Of a stretch of DNA of 64,000 bases, positions 51,070-62,259 are shown one piece after another. The stretch comes from Streptomyces tardus. Lineage in GTDB: Bacteria > Actinomycetota > Actinomycetes > Streptomycetales > Streptomycetaceae. The position numbers and the translations under genes were made by a program. The DNA is taken from assembly GCF_018101125.2 (NCBI RefSeq), contig NZ_JAELVF020000001.1, positions 1,221,594 to 1,285,593 on the forward strand, given 5' to 3'. Each line of letters opens with the position of its first letter. Position 1 is the first letter of the stretch. The notes under the pieces were generated by a model. The model did no database searches. It was not told the origin of the DNA and was given only the letters and a program-made list of their open reading frames with translations.

Positions 51070-54000
51070 TCAGAAGTCGACGGTCAGGGAGAGGTCGATC
51101 TCGTCGTCGCTCATCTGCGAGATCAGCTCCAGCAGTCCGCGCTCCACCTCGGCGGCGAGCAGCGCCACGGTGGGGTGTTCGAAGACGTCGCGGACCTGGA
51201 TCGGGCAGTCGAAGGCGGTGCGCAGCCGGGAGGCCACGGACACCGCGCGCAGCGAGTGCCCGCCGACGGCGAAGAAGTCCTCGTGGACGCCGACCTTCGG
51301 CAGGTCGAGCACCTCGCACCAGATCTGCGCGACCACGATCTCGGCCGGCGTCCTGGGCGCGACGAACTCCGTGCGGATGACGGCGGGTTCGGGCAGAGCC
51401 GCGGTGTCGAGCTTGCCCTGGACGGTCATCGGCAGCGCGTCCAGCAGCACGAAGGCCGCGGGCACCAGGTAGTGCGGCAGCTCGGCCCGGCAGCGCGCCG
51501 CCAGCTCGTCTTCGGTCAGCCCGTCGCCGGCGACGTACGCGACGAGGGCGGGTTCGCCGCGCAGCGGGCGCACCACCACGGCGGCGGACCGCACCCCGGG
51601 CTGGGAGCGCAGCGCGGCCTCGGCCTCGCCGGGTTCGACCCGGAAGCCGCGGATCTTGACCTGGTCGTCGTTGCGCCCGAGGAACTCCAACTCACCCGCG
51701 GCGGCGCGGCGGACGATGTCGCCGGTGCGGTAGAGCCGCCCGCCGGGCCTGCGCCCGAAGGCGTCGGGGACGAAGCGCTCGGCGGTCTGCTCCGGCCGCC
51801 CGAGGTAGCCGCGGGCCAGTTCCGTCCCGCCCACCAGGAGTTCGCCGGGCACCCCGTCCGGGGTCAGCGCACCGCGCGCGTCCACCACGTAGGTGCGGCG
51901 CCCGCCGAGCGCGCGGCCGATCGGCACCCGGCCGTTCACCGGTCCCTCGATGCGGTGCGCGGTGGCGGAGACGACCGATTCGGTCGGACCGTAGGTGTTC
52001 AGCACCGGTACGCCGGGGAGCAGTTCGAACCAGCGCCGCAGCGGGGCGGCCGGCAGCGCCTCGCCGCCGGTCACCAGCAGTCGCAGCGAGGCGAGTCGCG
52101 GAGCGAGGACATCGAGCCGGGCGACCAGCTCCGACCAGTAGGACGGCGTCAGTTCGAGCACCGTGACGCCCTCGGCCCCGACCCGGTCCGCCAGCTCCTC
52201 CGGGGACCAGATCTCGTCCGGGCGGACCACCACGCAGGCGCCGCAGCCGAGCGCGGGAAGGATCTGCTCCAGCGAGGCGTCGAAGGAGGTGGAGGCGAAG
52301 GTCAGCACCCGGTCCGCGGCCGTCAGCCCGAACTCGGCCCGCATGGTGGCGGTGTGGGCGTCGAGCGCGTGGTGCTCCACGCCCACCGCCTTGGGCCGGC
52401 CGGTGGAGCCGGAAGTGAAGATCACGTACGCCAGGTCCTGCGGCGCCGGTGTGTGGCGGGGGCCGGAGGCGTCCGGTTCGACCGTCTCGACCGCGACCGT
52501 CGGCACGTCCAGTCCGGCCACGACGGCCGAGGTCCGTGCGTCCACCAGCACCCGTCCGACGCCCGCCTCCTGCAGCATGTACCGCAGCCGCTCGGCGGGG
52601 AGACGGCCGTCCAGCGGCACGTAGACCCCGCCGGCCCGCCAGACGGCGAGCATCGCGGCGACCGACCGGACTCCGCGGGCGACGCACACTCCGACGGCCT
52701 CGCCGGGGACCGTACCGGCCGCGGCGAGCGCGGCGGCGAGTCCGCCCGAGAGGGCGTCCAGTCCGGCGTGGTCGAGGGTCTCGCCCTCGCAGCGGACCGC
52801 CGGTGCGCCGGGTTCGCCGGACTGGGTGAAGGGGCTCGCGGGGGCGAGGTCCCGTCCGGCCGCGTCCACCAGTTGCCGGCGTTCGGCGGCGGTCAGCAGC
52901 GGTATCCCGTCCACCCGTGCCTCCGGGTCGGCCAGCGCACCTTCCAGCACGCGGCCGACGTGCCGGGCGAAGAGTGCGGCCGTACCGGGTTCGAAGAGGT
53001 CGGCGGCGTACTCCACGCCCAGCGCGAAGCGGCCCGACCGGACCAGGAAGGTCGCCGTCAGATCGAACTTGGCGCTCTCCCACGGAAGGGTGAAGGGTGT
53101 CGCGTCGACGCCGGCCAGACCGGAGCCGCCCGTACTGGCGTCCTGCACATCCACCATCACCTGGAACAGCGGGTTGCGGGACAGGTCCCGCTCCGGGCGC
53201 AGCCGCTCCACCACCCGCTCGAACGGAACCTCCTGGTGGTCGAAGGCGCCCAGCACCACCTCGCGCACCCGCTCCACCAGACCGTCGAAGCCGGGCGCTC
53301 CGGAGAGGTCGGTGCGCAGCACCACCGTGTTGACGAAGAAGCCGATCAGCGGCTCCAGTTCGACCCGGTCGCGGGCGGCCACGGGGGTGCCCACGACCAC
53401 ATCGGTCTGGCCGGTCCAACGGGCCAGCACCGCCTGCGCGGCGGCCACCAGCACCATGAAGCGCGTCACGCCGTGGACGCGGGCGTAGGCGTCCACCCGG
53501 TCGACGAGCGCGGTGGGCAGCTCCACCTCGACCGCCCCGCCGCGGCCGGAGAACGCCGGCGGGCGCGGCCGGTCGGTCGGCAGCTCCAGCACCGGGGCCG
53601 CCTTGAGACGGTCCTCCCAGTAGGCGAGCTGCGGCTCCAGGGCGCCGCTGTCGGCACGTCGGCGCTGCCAGACGGCGAAGTCGGCGTACTGGACGGGCAG
53701 CGCGGGCAGTTCGGCCGTCCGCCCGTCCAGCCGGGCGCGGTAGTGCGCCATCAGCTCGTCCAGCAGGACTCCCTTGGACCAGCCGTCGGTGACGGCGTGG
53801 TGCAGCGAGAGCACCACCACATGGTCGTCGTCGGCCAGCTCCCACACCCCCGAGCGCAGCAGCGGCGGCCGGGCCAGGTCGAACGGGCCGGTGGCATGGG
53901 CGACGGCCGCGCGGCGCACCGTCTCCAGCCGGTCGTCGTCGTCCTGCGGTTCGCCCGGCGCCGCCTCCCACCGCAGCGGGACGGGCACCGGTCCGCCGAT

Positions 54001-57000
54001 CCGCTGGACCGGCCGTCCGTCGGCCTCCGCCAGCGCGGTGCGCAGCACCTCGTGCCGGGCGACCAGGTCGTCCAGCGCCTGCTGCCAGGCGTCCCGGTGC
54101 AGACCGCCGCGCACCCGCCAGCAGTACCAGAGCAGATAGTTGTCGCCGCGGTCGGAGGTGCGGTCCAGGAACCACAGCCGCTCCTGCGCGAAGGAGAGCG
54201 GCAGCGGCCCGGTGCGGTCCACCGGCACGATTCCGTCACCCTCGCGGACCCGGGCGCCGGCCACCCTGGGGGCGAAGCCGCGCACCGTGGGGTTCTCGAA
54301 GACGACGCGCAACTCGATCTCCCGGCCCAGGCGTTGGGCGATGCGGGAGACGGCCATGGTGGCCAGCAGTGAGTGGCCCCCGAGGTCGAAGAAGCTGTCG
54401 TCGAGACCGACGCGTTCCACGCCGAGCACGTCGGCCCACACCTCGGCGACGATCCGTTCGGTCTCGTCGCGCGGTGCGAGGTGGCCGGGGTCCTCCGCGG
54501 TACGCCCCCGTACGGGCTGGGGCAGCGCGGCGACGTCCAGCTTTCCGGAGACGCCGACCGGGAGTTCGTGGAGCAGCACGAAGTCGGACGGCACCGCGTA
54601 GTGCGGCAGGAACCGCGCACACCAGGCGCGGAGCGCGGCGGCGTCCGGGCCCGCGGCGGGAGCGGCGGGATCGGCGCCGGGGCCGGTCGCGGCGGGGGCC
54701 GCCGGGACGACCCAGCCGATCAACGTCTGCCCCGTGGTGCGGTCCGGACGGACGACGGCGGCGGCCACCTCCGGGCAGGAGCGCAGCGTCAGTTCCACCT
54801 CGCCCGGCTCGACGCGGAAGCCGCGGATCTTCACCTGGTCGTCGTCGCGGCCCAGGAACTCCAGCTCCCCGTCCGCGCGCCAGCGCACCAGGTCACCGGT
54901 GCGGTAGAGCCGGCCGCCCGGCGCTCCGAAGGGGTCGGGGACGAACCGTTCGGCGGTCAGCCCAGGCCGGCCCAGGTAGCCGCGGGCCAACTCGGTTCCC
55001 CCGACGAGGAGTTCACCGGGGAGGCCGACCGGCACCGGCGCGCCGTCCGCGTCCACCACGTACACCCGGCGGTCGCCGAGCACCCGGCCGATCGGTACCG
55101 TCGCCGGGGAGGGGGCCCCGCCCGCCGCGATCTCGTGCGTGGTGGCGGTGGCGGTGGTCTCGGTCGGCCCGTAGGCGTTGCTGACCCGCGCCCAGGGCAC
55201 CGCCGTCCGCCAGTCGGCCAGCGTGTCCGCCGCCACCGCCTCGCCGCCGAGAATCAGCAGTCGCAGGGTGGAGAGCGCGGCGGTCAGCGGCCGGTCCAGG
55301 GCCAGGGTCAGCTCCGCCCAGTAGGTCGGCGGGAGGTTGACCACCGTCAGGGCGTGCTGCTGGACGACCTCCGGCACCCGAGTGGGCATCCAGGGCTCGT
55401 CGGGCCGCAGCACGACGGTGGCACCGCAGGTCAGCGCGGGCAGCAGCTGGTCCAGCGAGGCGTCGAAGGAGAAGGAGGAGAAGGCGAGCACCCGGTCGTC
55501 CTCGGTGATCGCGAAGCGCTGCCGGGCCGCGGCGACATGGGAGGCGAGCGCCCCGTGCTCGACGCCGACCGCCTTGGGCCGGCCGGTGGAGCCCGAAGTG
55601 AAGATGACGTGCGCCAGCTCCCGCGGGTCGGCCGCCGTACGCGGCCCGTCCGGGTCCGGCGCCACCGCGTCGACGTCGACGAGCACCGGCGCCAGCCCGG
55701 CTGCCGCAGCGGACGACGCCGAGTCGGTGACGACCGCGCCGAGTCCGGCCTCCGCCGCCATGAACGCCAGGCGCTCCGGCGGCAGTTCGGGATCGAGCGG
55801 GACGTACGCGCCGCCCGCGCGCCAGATGCCGTCGATGGCGGCGACCGATCGGGGCCCGCGGCGCAGCAGCACCCCCACCCGGTCCCCGGGAACGGTCCCG
55901 GCGGCGACCAGCGCGCCGGCCAGGCCGCCGGAGATCGCGTCCAGCTCGGCGTAGGCGATCCGTTCCTCGCCGCAGATCAGCGCGGTCGCCCCGGGACGAC
56001 CCGCGAACGCGAGCGCGGGGGCCGGCCCGACGGGCAGCTCCGGCGCACGGTGCCACTCCGGGCGCGGCGCGGCGGGCGCGGCCGGACCGGCCGGCAGCGC
56101 GCGCAGCAGGTCGTTCACCGGGGTGTCGGGGTCGGCCACGACGGCCCGCAGCAACTCGGTGTAGCCGCGGCCGAAGTCCCGTACGGTCTCGGCGTCGAAG
56201 AGCGAAGTGGCGTACTGGAGCAGCGCGATGACGCTGCCGTCGGCGCGCAGCGTGAGGTCCAGGAAGAGGTCGAGCGGGGTCTCCTTCAGCGGCGGGTCGA
56301 GCACCTGCGCCCGCAGTCCGGGCAGCTCCACCGGACGGATCGGGTTGTTGAGCAGGGTGAAGGACGCCTGGGCCAGCGGGTGCCGGGAGAGGTCGCGACC
56401 CCCGCCCAGCGCACCCACGACCCGGTCGAAGGGCGCCTGCGCGTGGGAGAGGTCCGCCAGGACGCGCCCGCGCACCCGCTCCAGCAGGTCGCCGAACCCG
56501 GGCCCGCCGGAGAGGTCGGTGCGCAGCACCACCGTGTTGACCAGCGGCCCGATCAGCCCCTGCGCACCGCGCCCGCCGCGGTCCGCGATGGTGCTGCACA
56601 CGGCCACGTCCCGGCGTCCCGACCAGTGGCCGAGCAGCGCCTGGTAGGCGGCCAGCATGAGCATGTAACGCGTCGCGCGCCGGGTCCTGGCGAGGGCGTC
56701 CACGGCCTCGACCAGTTCGGCCGGCAGTACGAAGCGGACCACGTCGCCCGAACCGTCCCAACGAGCGGGCCTGGGCCGGTCGGTGGGGAGGTCCAGCGGG
56801 GCCAGCCCGGACAGCTGCGTGCGCCAGTGGTCGAGCATCCGCTCCATGCGGGGCCCGGCGAGCCGCTGTTCGCGCTCGTCGGCGAAGACGCCGTACTGCG
56901 TCGCCACCGGGACGACCTCCTCGCCCCGGTAGTCGGCGGCGAGTTCGTCGAGCAGCACGCCCCAGGACCAGCCGTCCACGGCGATGTGGTGGATCTCCAC

Positions 57001-57456
57001 CAGCAGCAGGTGCTCGGTCTCCCGGGCCCCCGTACCGGGTGCGTCCGCGGCGGGCGGGTCCGTGACGCGGGCGAGGGTGGCCCGCACGGGGTGCTGGACG
57101 GCGAGGTCCAACGGCCGTCCCAGGCAGCGCGCGTAGAGCTCCTCCGGTCCGGCGACCGTGATCCGCTCCAGCAGCCCCGTCACCGGCGGGTCGACCACCG
57201 GGACCGGCTCTCCGTCCACCGGCGTGAACCGGGTCCGGAGCACCTCGTGCCGGGCGACGACCCCCTCCAGCGAACGCGCCAGACGCTCCGCGTCGAGGTC
57301 TCCCTCGATCCGCAGCACCAGCGGCAGCATGCCACCGGAGGAGTCGCCGCTCAGCTGGTCCAGGAACCACAGCCGACGCTGGGTGAACGATGCGTGGGGG
57401 GTACCGCCGCTCTCACTGTCCCGCGAAGCCCCTGCGTGGGCCGGCCCTGTTGTCAC
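51070..57456 (-). CDS. Nonribosomal peptide synthetase 1 (C-A-T-C-A-T)
   Basis: 2128 residues from GTG 57456, with TTGGAGGCG upstream; the frame is open further upstream but without a good start. Module 1: C ([11 protein letters not shown] near 160), A ([13 protein letters not shown] near 622), T ([13 protein letters not shown] near 1027). Module 2: C ([11 protein letters not shown] near 1219), A ([11 protein letters not shown] near 1682), T ([12 protein letters not shown] near 2064). It starts with a C domain rather than A, so an acyl starter or an upstream partner is likely. The A pockets read about D-A-D-N-I-G-A-A-T and D-A-E-E-V-G-T-V-S; acidic pocket residues hint at basic side chains, weakly. 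The tail [18 protein letters not shown] may be a docking segment for NRPS2. Confidence 0.95.
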   Translation of the reverse strand: MTTGPAHAGASRDSESGGTPHASFTQRRLWFLDQLSGDSSGGMLPLVLRIEGDLDAERLARSLEGVVARHEVLRTRFTPVDGEPVPVVDPPVTGLLERITVAGPEELYARCLGRPLDLAVQHPVRATLARVTDPPAADAPGTGARETEHLLLVEIHHIAVDGWSWGVLLDELAADYRGEEVVPVATQYGVFADEREQRLAGPRMERMLDHWRTQLSGLAPLDLPTDRPRPARWDGSGDVVRFVLPAELVEAVDALARTRRATRYMLMLAAYQALLGHWSGRRDVAVCSTIADRGGRGAQGLIGPLVNTVVLRTDLSGGPGFGDLLERVRGRVLADLSHAQAPFDRVVGALGGGRDLSRHPLAQASFTLLNNPIRPVELPGLRAQVLDPPLKETPLDLFLDLTLRADGSVIALLQYATSLFDAETVRDFGRGYTELLRAVVADPDTPVNDLLRALPAGPAAPAAPRPEWHRAPELPVGPAPALAFAGRPGATALICGEERIAYAELDAISGGLAGALVAAGTVPGDRVGVLLRRGPRSVAAIDGIWRAGGAYVPLDPELPPERLAFMAAEAGLGAVVTDSASSAAAAGLAPVLVDVDAVAPDPDGPRTAADPRELAHVIFTSGSTGRPKAVGVEHGALASHVAAARQRFAITEDDRVLAFSSFSFDASLDQLLPALTCGATVVLRPDEPWMPTRVPEVVQQHALTVVNLPPTYWAELTLALDRPLTAALSTLRLLILGGEAVAADTLADWRTAVPWARVSNAYGPTETTATATTHEIAAGGAPSPATVPIGRVLGDRRVYVVDADGAPVPVGLPGELLVGGTELARGYLGRPGLTAERFVPDPFGAPGGRLYRTGDLVRWRADGELEFLGRDDDQVKIRGFRVEPGEVELTLRSCPEVAAAVVRPDRTTGQTLIGWVVPAAPAATGPGADPAAPAAGPDAAALRAWCARFLPHYAVPSDFVLLHELPVGVSGKLDVAALPQPVRGRTAEDPGHLAPRDETERIVAEVWADVLGVERVGLDDSFFDLGGHSLLATMAVSRIAQRLGREIELRVVFENPTVRGFAPRVAGARVREGDGIVPVDRTGPLPLSFAQERLWFLDRTSDRGDNYLLWYCWRVRGGLHRDAWQQALDDLVARHEVLRTALAEADGRPVQRIGGPVPVPLRWEAAPGEPQDDDDRLETVRRAAVAHATGPFDLARPPLLRSGVWELADDDHVVVLSLHHAVTDGWSKGVLLDELMAHYRARLDGRTAELPALPVQYADFAVWQRRRADSGALEPQLAYWEDRLKAAPVLELPTDRPRPPAFSGRGGAVEVELPTALVDRVDAYARVHGVTRFMVLVAAAQAVLARWTGQTDVVVGTPVAARDRVELEPLIGFFVNTVVLRTDLSGAPGFDGLVERVREVVLGAFDHQEVPFERVVERLRPERDLSRNPLFQVMVDVQDASTGGSGLAGVDATPFTLPWESAKFDLTATFLVRSGRFALGVEYAADLFEPGTAALFARHVGRVLEGALADPEARVDGIPLLTAAERRQLVDAAGRDLAPASPFTQSGEPGAPAVRCEGETLDHAGLDALSGGLAAALAAAGTVPGEAVGVCVARGVRSVAAMLAVWRAGGVYVPLDGRLPAERLRYMLQEAGVGRVLVDARTSAVVAGLDVPTVAVETVEPDASGPRHTPAPQDLAYVIFTSGSTGRPKAVGVEHHALDAHTATMRAEFGLTAADRVLTFASTSFDASLEQILPALGCGACVVVRPDEIWSPEELADRVGAEGVTVLELTPSYWSELVARLDVLAPRLASLRLLVTGGEALPAAPLRRWFELLPGVPVLNTYGPTESVVSATAHRIEGPVNGRVPIGRALGGRRTYVVDARGALTPDGVPGELLVGGTELARGYLGRPEQTAERFVPDAFGRRPGGRLYRTGDIVRRAAAGELEFLGRNDDQVKIRGFRVEPGEAEAALRSQPGVRSAAVVVRPLRGEPALVAYVAGDGLTEDELAARCRAELPHYLVPAAFVLLDALPMTVQGKLDTAALPEPAVIRTEFVAPRTPAEIVVAQIWCEVLDLPKVGVHEDFFAVGGHSLRAVSVASRLRTAFDCPIQVRDVFEHPTVALLAAEVERGLLELISQMSDDEIDLSLTVDF

Positions 57457-58267
57457 TTGCGCCTCCAAGCCGTGTTTCCAGCAGAGTGCCGCCACAGCCG
57501 GAGGGCCCATAGGGAAGAAGACGCAGTGCCACGAGCAGACTGCGCTGCCGAACCGTCCCTGCCCGCGCACATACGGCAGGCGGCGGGCGGCGGGAACGGG
57601 CAGCGGCATGGAGTCGGGCGGCGGGCCGGCGCGCGGTTCGACGCAGGGCGTACGCAGGGTGTACGCCGGGGTGCGGGGCTCGGGGGAGGAGCACGGCCCC
57701 AGGGCCGCCGGCGCACGGAGGCGGGGCCAACTCCCGGCCCGCGCGCGAAAGTTGGATACGGCTCGCGGCCTCGCGGTCTCGACCCGGTGAGAGCGGAAGC
57801 CGAAGGCGGCGCGACGGGCGAAAACATCAGCACCGCGCGGCGGGCGAAGAACTCGAAGAGGCGTACGTCGGTTCCGCACGTCGTGCCGCCCGGCTCACCG
57901 CGGGGGCCGTGGAGCAGTGCGCACCGGCGGCGCGCACCACCGGCCGGGCCCGTCCACGCATCCGGCGCGGGGCCGATCCGGTGAGCTCGGGCATGGCTCG
58001 GACAGCGAACTCGGCCGCGACGGCGGGCACTTCGACGTCGGCGGGGCAACGGCCCAGAGCCTCGTCCCGCAGATGCCGTCGATCCGGCCCGGCGCCGCGG
58101 CCGGACGCTCAGCCCGGCGGGGCTGCCGCCGTCGAGTCCGCAGGAGGACGACGCGCGACGACCGTCGGGCGAGGGGCGAGGGGCGTCGGGGCGACGCGCG
58201 TCAGACGAGAGGCGTCGGGGCGCGAGCAACCGGCGCCGGAACACGGGACGTTCAGCGCACCGGGCGT
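57457..58267. other. 811-bp gap upstream of NRPS1
   Basis: I see no supported gene. Short frames on both strands (for example an Arg/Ala-rich 67-codon frame at 57827-58030 on the - strand) have no ribosome site or recognisable product. The part next to peptidase E is repetitive (GGCGTCGGGGCG at about 58182 and 58211; GAGGGGCGAGGGGCG). The NRPS operon promoter must lie here; a weak TATCCA-like -10 on the - strand near 57756 is the only hint. Confidence 0.55.
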
Positions 58268-59008
58268 TCAGCAGGCGGGGCGGCGCAGCAGGCGCGGTTC
58301 CAACCGGTCCTCCACGGCTCTGCCGTTCTCCTCGGTCACCACGTAGGCGCCCTTGCCCGCGACCTCGGTGACCGCCTCGACCAGCCGGGTGCCGCGGTAG
58401 ACCAGGCCCACGCCGTCGTCGGTGCAGTGCGTGGTGGGGAGGGTGCCGTCGGCGACGAGCCGGTGGATCAGCGGGCGCCGGCCGGCGTCGGAGTCGTAGT
58501 GGACGCCGTTTCCGTACGGCAGCATGGCCAGACCGTTGGTGACAGGCCGCAGCGCGGGACCGAAGGAGTCGGTCGCGCCGCCCTGGAACCAGCAGATGGA
58601 ACCGGCGCTCACCCCTGCCATCACCACTCCCGCCAACCACGCGCGGTGCAGCACCGCGTCCAGGCCGTGGGCGCGCCAGACCGCCAGCAGATTGACGACC
58701 GAGCCGCCCATCACCCAGACGACGTCGTGGCTCAGAACGGCCTCTTCCAGGTCCTCGACGTTGGGCATCGGGAAGAGGTAGAGCGGGGTGAGGTCGAAGC
58801 CCGCCACCCGGGCGGCCTCGTGCATCCGCGAGGTCACGTGCTCGGCGTCCCCGATGGCGGTGCCGAGGTAGAGGATCCTGGGCCGTCTGCCGGTCACCCC
58901 GGCCAACTCGACCGCGTGGTACACCAATGCGTCGAACAGCACCCGCGACCGGGCGTCGGCGCGATGGCCCCCGGAGGTCGCCAGGACGGTCGGCTCCGCT
59001 GCGCTCAC
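58268..59008 (-). CDS. Peptidase E-like (S51) dipeptidase
   Basis: 246 residues from GTG 59008. VLATSGG and ILYLGTA open the fold, WVMGGSVVNLL follows, and the nucleophile elbow is GVSAGSICWF with Ser near 135; THCTDDGVGLVYRG comes later. This is the class of alpha-aspartyl dipeptidase/cyanophycinase Ser hydrolases. Cytosolic. Placed between mbtH and the NRPS genes, it may trim the peptide product or a prodrug form, or be a bystander. Asp-X hydrolysis is the family activity; substrate here unknown. Confidence 0.88.
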   Translation of the reverse strand: MSAAEPTVLATSGGHRADARSRVLFDALVYHAVELAGVTGRRPRILYLGTAIGDAEHVTSRMHEAARVAGFDLTPLYLFPMPNVEDLEEAVLSHDVVWVMGGSVVNLLAVWRAHGLDAVLHRAWLAGVVMAGVSAGSICWFQGGATDSFGPALRPVTNGLAMLPYGNGVHYDSDAGRRPLIHRLVADGTLPTTHCTDDGVGLVYRGTRLVEAVTEVAGKGAYVVTEENGRAVEDRLEPRLLRRPAC

Positions 59009-59112
59009 AGTCTCGATCCCCTACGTGTCACGCGCCGGTCGGCGCTGCCGGTACGTCGGTGCCCGCCTCGCGCGGGCGCGCCCGACGCAGTGCTCCCGGG
59101 CGGGCGAACGGC

Positions 59113-59145
59113 GCGCCGGGGAGGCCGCGACCGCCTCCCCGGCGC
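59113..59145 (-). terminator. Terminator downstream of mbtH
   Basis: GCGCCGGGGAGGC (59113-59125) pairs with GCCTCCCCGGCGC (59133-59145), 13 bp, 7-base loop, in the 300-bp gap between the mbtH stop and the peptidase start. The rest of that gap (59009-59308) holds no visible gene. Confidence 0.8.
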
Positions 59146-59308
59146 CCGCCGGTCTCTTTCGACCGCACGTCACCGCGCGGTCCGTGCTCCTCGTTCCCCT
59201 TCTCCCTGCGCCGGAACCGCCCGCTCCGCCTCCGCCCGTCGCCGGCCCGGCCCGGGCCGGCGGTGCGCCCGGGCCCGCCTGCGGCCCCGGGCAGCCTCCC
59301 GTACGGCG

Positions 59309-59560
59309 TCAGGCGTCCGCCCCGGCGAGCCGCCGGCGGAGGCTGAGCGGACGCATGTCCGTCCAGACGCGGCCGATGTGGTCCAGGCACTCCTGCCGCG
59401 CGCCCCGGCAGCCCTCCGGGTGCCAGCCCGCGGGCACCTCCTGGTCCGCCCTCCAGATCGAGTACTGCTCCTCGTCGTTGCGCACGACGAGGTAGACGTC
59501 CTCGGCATCGGGACGGGCCGGGCCGTCGCCGGTGCCCGTCGCGGAGATGTCTTGCGTCAC
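59309..59560 (-). CDS. MbtH-like protein
   Basis: 83 residues from GTG 59560, with GGGAGG upstream. The family signature is unmistakable: VRNDEEQYSIWRADQEVPAG, GCRGARQECLDHIGRVW and TDMRPLSLR. MbtH proteins bind and activate NRPS adenylation domains; this one probably serves the A domains of NRPS1 and NRPS2. It is divergent from the LanB-like gene. Confidence 0.97.
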   Translation of the reverse strand: MTQDISATGTGDGPARPDAEDVYLVVRNDEEQYSIWRADQEVPAGWHPEGCRGARQECLDHIGRVWTDMRPLSLRRRLAGADA

Positions 59561-59838
59561 GGTGGAACCTCCCGCATTCGGAAACCGGCCGCGGACCCGC
59601 CGCAGGCCGGTACGGGCCCAGGCCCGGACCCGACCGCTCCAGGGTGCCCGGCCACCCGAGTCCCCGGGCAGGGACGAACGCGCTGAGCGGGACGGCATGT
59701 GTTGCTGCCGAATCTTCTCTGGTGGGCGACTCCGGAGCGCGGGACCTTCCTTGTGCGGTCGCAGCCCTCGGGGTGTGGCGGCGCTCGGGACCGCTCCCGC
59801 AGTTCGAGCTGGGGAACACCATCGGAAGGAGCCAGGCG

Positions 59839-62259
59839 ATGCCGGACGAGCACGCACCTGTCGCACTATCGGGCGGAGGCTGGCGGCTCTGGGAGCAGTT
59901 CGCGCTGCGCGGCCCGGGCTTCCCCGCCGAGGGCGTACTGCGCCTCGCACCTCCCGGACTGGCCGAGGCCGCCGACAAGTTCGGCCCGCAGGACCCGCTC
60001 ACCGGCCCCGACTGGACCGACTTCACCGAGGAGTTGGACGCCGCAGCGGTGCGGACCGCCCACCACCTCCAGGAGGTCGCCGCGCAGCCGCGCTTCCAGG
60101 CCGCCCTGGCTTGGCAGAACCCGGCGGTGCTGCGCACCGGTATCGCCCCGTTCCTGCGCTGGGACCCCGCCACCGACAAACGCAGCAGCATGCCGCGACA
60201 GCGCGAGGAACTCGTCGCCCACTACTGGCAGCGCTTCTGCGTCAAGAACGACACCATCGGCTTCTTCGGCCCCGTCGGCTGGGGCCGCTGGGACCTCGAC
60301 ACCGAGCGAGTGGTGGCCATCGAGCCGGGTACGGGCTTCCTGGCCGAGTCCCGGGTGTACTTCTCCGGTTGGGCGATCGACGCGCTGGCCAAGGTGCTGG
60401 CCGAGGACCCCGAGCTGATGCGCTGGATACCGCCGCGCCGGGTCGCCTTCCTGCGCTGCGAGGTCGACCCCTCGGACTCCGCGGGCGGCGGAACGGCCCG
60501 GATTCCCGGGCGTCCGGCCAAGCCGGCCACCGCGGTCGAGCTGGCCGTGCTGCGTCTGTGCGACGGCACGCGACGGGTCGACGAGATCGCCGCGGAACTG
60601 TCCGTCACCCCCGACGAGGCGACCGCGACCGTCGAGGGGCTCGTCTCCCGCCGCTGGCTGTACCGGCGGCTGGAAGTGCCCGCCTCCCCGCACCCCGACG
60701 CCGCGCTGCGCGAGATCCTGGAGCGGGTACCGGACCGAGCGGTCCGGGAGCGGGCGCTGGCCCCGCTCGCGGTGCTCGAGAAGGGCCGGGACGAGGTGGC
60801 GGCGGCCGGCGACGACGCGACGGCGCTCACCGCGGCGATCACCGCGCTGGAGGGCGACTTCGCGAGGCTCACCGACAGCGAGGCCCAGCGCGCCAAGGGC
60901 GAACGCACCGCTCCCTGCCGGGGGTTGGTCTATCTCGACGCCCGCCGGGCAGCCACCGCGACCACCGGCACCGGGCTGCTGGAGCAGCTGGAACCGCTGC
61001 GGATGTGCCTGACCTCCGCCCGCTGGCTGACCAACCGTTTCGCGGAGGGCATCCGGACTCGGCTGCACGCCGCGCACCGCGAGCTGAGCGCCGGCGGCAA
61101 CGCCGTCTCCCTGGGCGACATCTGGCTGCGCACCCTCCCCTCCCCCCACCCGGACGCCGACGCCCTGCTCGACGCCGCGCAGGCCGAGCTGCGGGCCAAA
61201 TGGGCCCGGGTGCTGGACCTCCCCACCGACGCCGAGCAGCCCCGGCTGGTGCGGCGCACCACCGCGGAGATCGCGGAACGGGCGCGCCAGGAGTTCGAGG
61301 AGCCGGGCGACGGCTGGTCGCTGGCCCGCTACTTCAGCCCCGACCTGCTGGTGCTGGCCGAGGACGAACAGGCCCTGGCCGAGGGCGAGGTGGAGCTGAT
61401 CCTCGGCGAGATGCACTGCGCGCTCAACACGATGGCCGCCTCCCTCTTCGTGCACCAGCACCCGGACCGGGACTCGCTGATCGCCGAGACCACCCGCGAC
61501 TTCCCCGGCCCGCGGCTGCTGCCCACGCTGCCCAAGGAGCTGCCGCTGAAGTGGTCCACGCGCAGCCAGCCCTCGCTGGCCCGCCCCGAGGACCGGCACG
61601 TCGCCATGGTCGACCAGACCGTCGACCCCTTCAGCACTCTCACCGTGCGCAGCGGCGACGTCCTCGTCGAGGACCGGGACGGCCGGCTGACGGCGGTCCT
61701 GCCGGACGGCACCGCCCACGACGTGCTCGACGCGTACGCCAACACCCTGACCCAGCGCGCGATGGACCGCTTCACCGTCCGCCCGGAGGGGGACCACACC
61801 CCGCGCATCGTGATCGACCGGCTGACGGTGGCCCGCGAGACCTGGCAACTCCCCGTCTCCGAGGCGGACTTCTCGGAGGCCAAGAGCGAGGCCGCGCGCT
61901 TCGTCCGGGCCCGGCACTGGCAGCGCGACAACGGGCTGCCGCGCTTCGTCTTCGTGGTCTCCCCGACCGAACCGCGCCCGTTCTACGTGGACTTCGACAG
62001 CCCGGTCTACCTCACCATCCTCGCCAAGGCGATCCGCCGCCTGGCCCGCAAGGACCCCGACGCGCGCCTCAAGGTCAGCGAGATGCTGCCCACCCCCGAA
62101 CAGGCCTGGCTGACCGACGACGAGGGCCACCGCTACACCTCCGAGCTGCGCTTCGTCGCCGTGGACCAGACGACGCCGGGCGCGCCCGGTGCTCCCGGTG
62201 CTCCCGGTGCGCCCGGTGCTCCCGGTACGGATGCCCGCCAGGCCGCGGAGGAGGGGTGA
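59839..62259 (+). CDS. LanB-like lantibiotic dehydratase family protein (possible peptide aminoacyl-tRNA ligase)
   Basis: 806 residues, ATG 59839 after AAGGAGCC. The sequence has the Lant_dehydr_N layout: FLRWDPATDKRSSMPRQREE, FCVKNDTIGFFGPVGWGRWD, SARWLTNRF, ELPLKWSTRSQPSL and RPFYVDFDSPVYL. In LanB the N-terminal part uses Glu-tRNA to glutamylate Ser/Thr, and a separate C-terminal domain eliminates it; that domain is absent here, as in PEARL enzymes that add amino acids from aminoacyl-tRNA to a peptide end. It is followed by an adenylation domain (one-base overlap), not by a peptide gene, and lies beside an NRPS. The C-terminus ends in a Gly-Ala-Pro repeat. Substrate undetermined. Confidence 0.8.
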   Translation: MPDEHAPVALSGGGWRLWEQFALRGPGFPAEGVLRLAPPGLAEAADKFGPQDPLTGPDWTDFTEELDAAAVRTAHHLQEVAAQPRFQAALAWQNPAVLRTGIAPFLRWDPATDKRSSMPRQREELVAHYWQRFCVKNDTIGFFGPVGWGRWDLDTERVVAIEPGTGFLAESRVYFSGWAIDALAKVLAEDPELMRWIPPRRVAFLRCEVDPSDSAGGGTARIPGRPAKPATAVELAVLRLCDGTRRVDEIAAELSVTPDEATATVEGLVSRRWLYRRLEVPASPHPDAALREILERVPDRAVRERALAPLAVLEKGRDEVAAAGDDATALTAAITALEGDFARLTDSEAQRAKGERTAPCRGLVYLDARRAATATTGTGLLEQLEPLRMCLTSARWLTNRFAEGIRTRLHAAHRELSAGGNAVSLGDIWLRTLPSPHPDADALLDAAQAELRAKWARVLDLPTDAEQPRLVRRTTAEIAERARQEFEEPGDGWSLARYFSPDLLVLAEDEQALAEGEVELILGEMHCALNTMAASLFVHQHPDRDSLIAETTRDFPGPRLLPTLPKELPLKWSTRSQPSLARPEDRHVAMVDQTVDPFSTLTVRSGDVLVEDRDGRLTAVLPDGTAHDVLDAYANTLTQRAMDRFTVRPEGDHTPRIVIDRLTVARETWQLPVSEADFSEAKSEAARFVRARHWQRDNGLPRFVFVVSPTEPRPFYVDFDSPVYLTILAKAIRRLARKDPDARLKVSEMLPTPEQAWLTDDEGHRYTSELRFVAVDQTTPGAPGAPGAPGAPGAPGTDARQAAEEG
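62174..62228 (+). repeat. 9-bp tandem repeat encoding (Gly-Ala-Pro)n tail
   Basis: Six consecutive Gly-Ala-Pro units, with synonymous GCG/GCT alternation, at the C-terminus of the LanB-like protein. It encodes a flexible tail; collagen-like low-complexity text of this kind is typical of recent slippage. Confidence 0.85.

Noticed and set aside
57827..58030. 67-codon frame on the - strand upstream of NRPS1
   Set aside because: Arg/Ala/Ser-rich, no ribosome site, no recognisable product; consistent with random GC-rich sequence.
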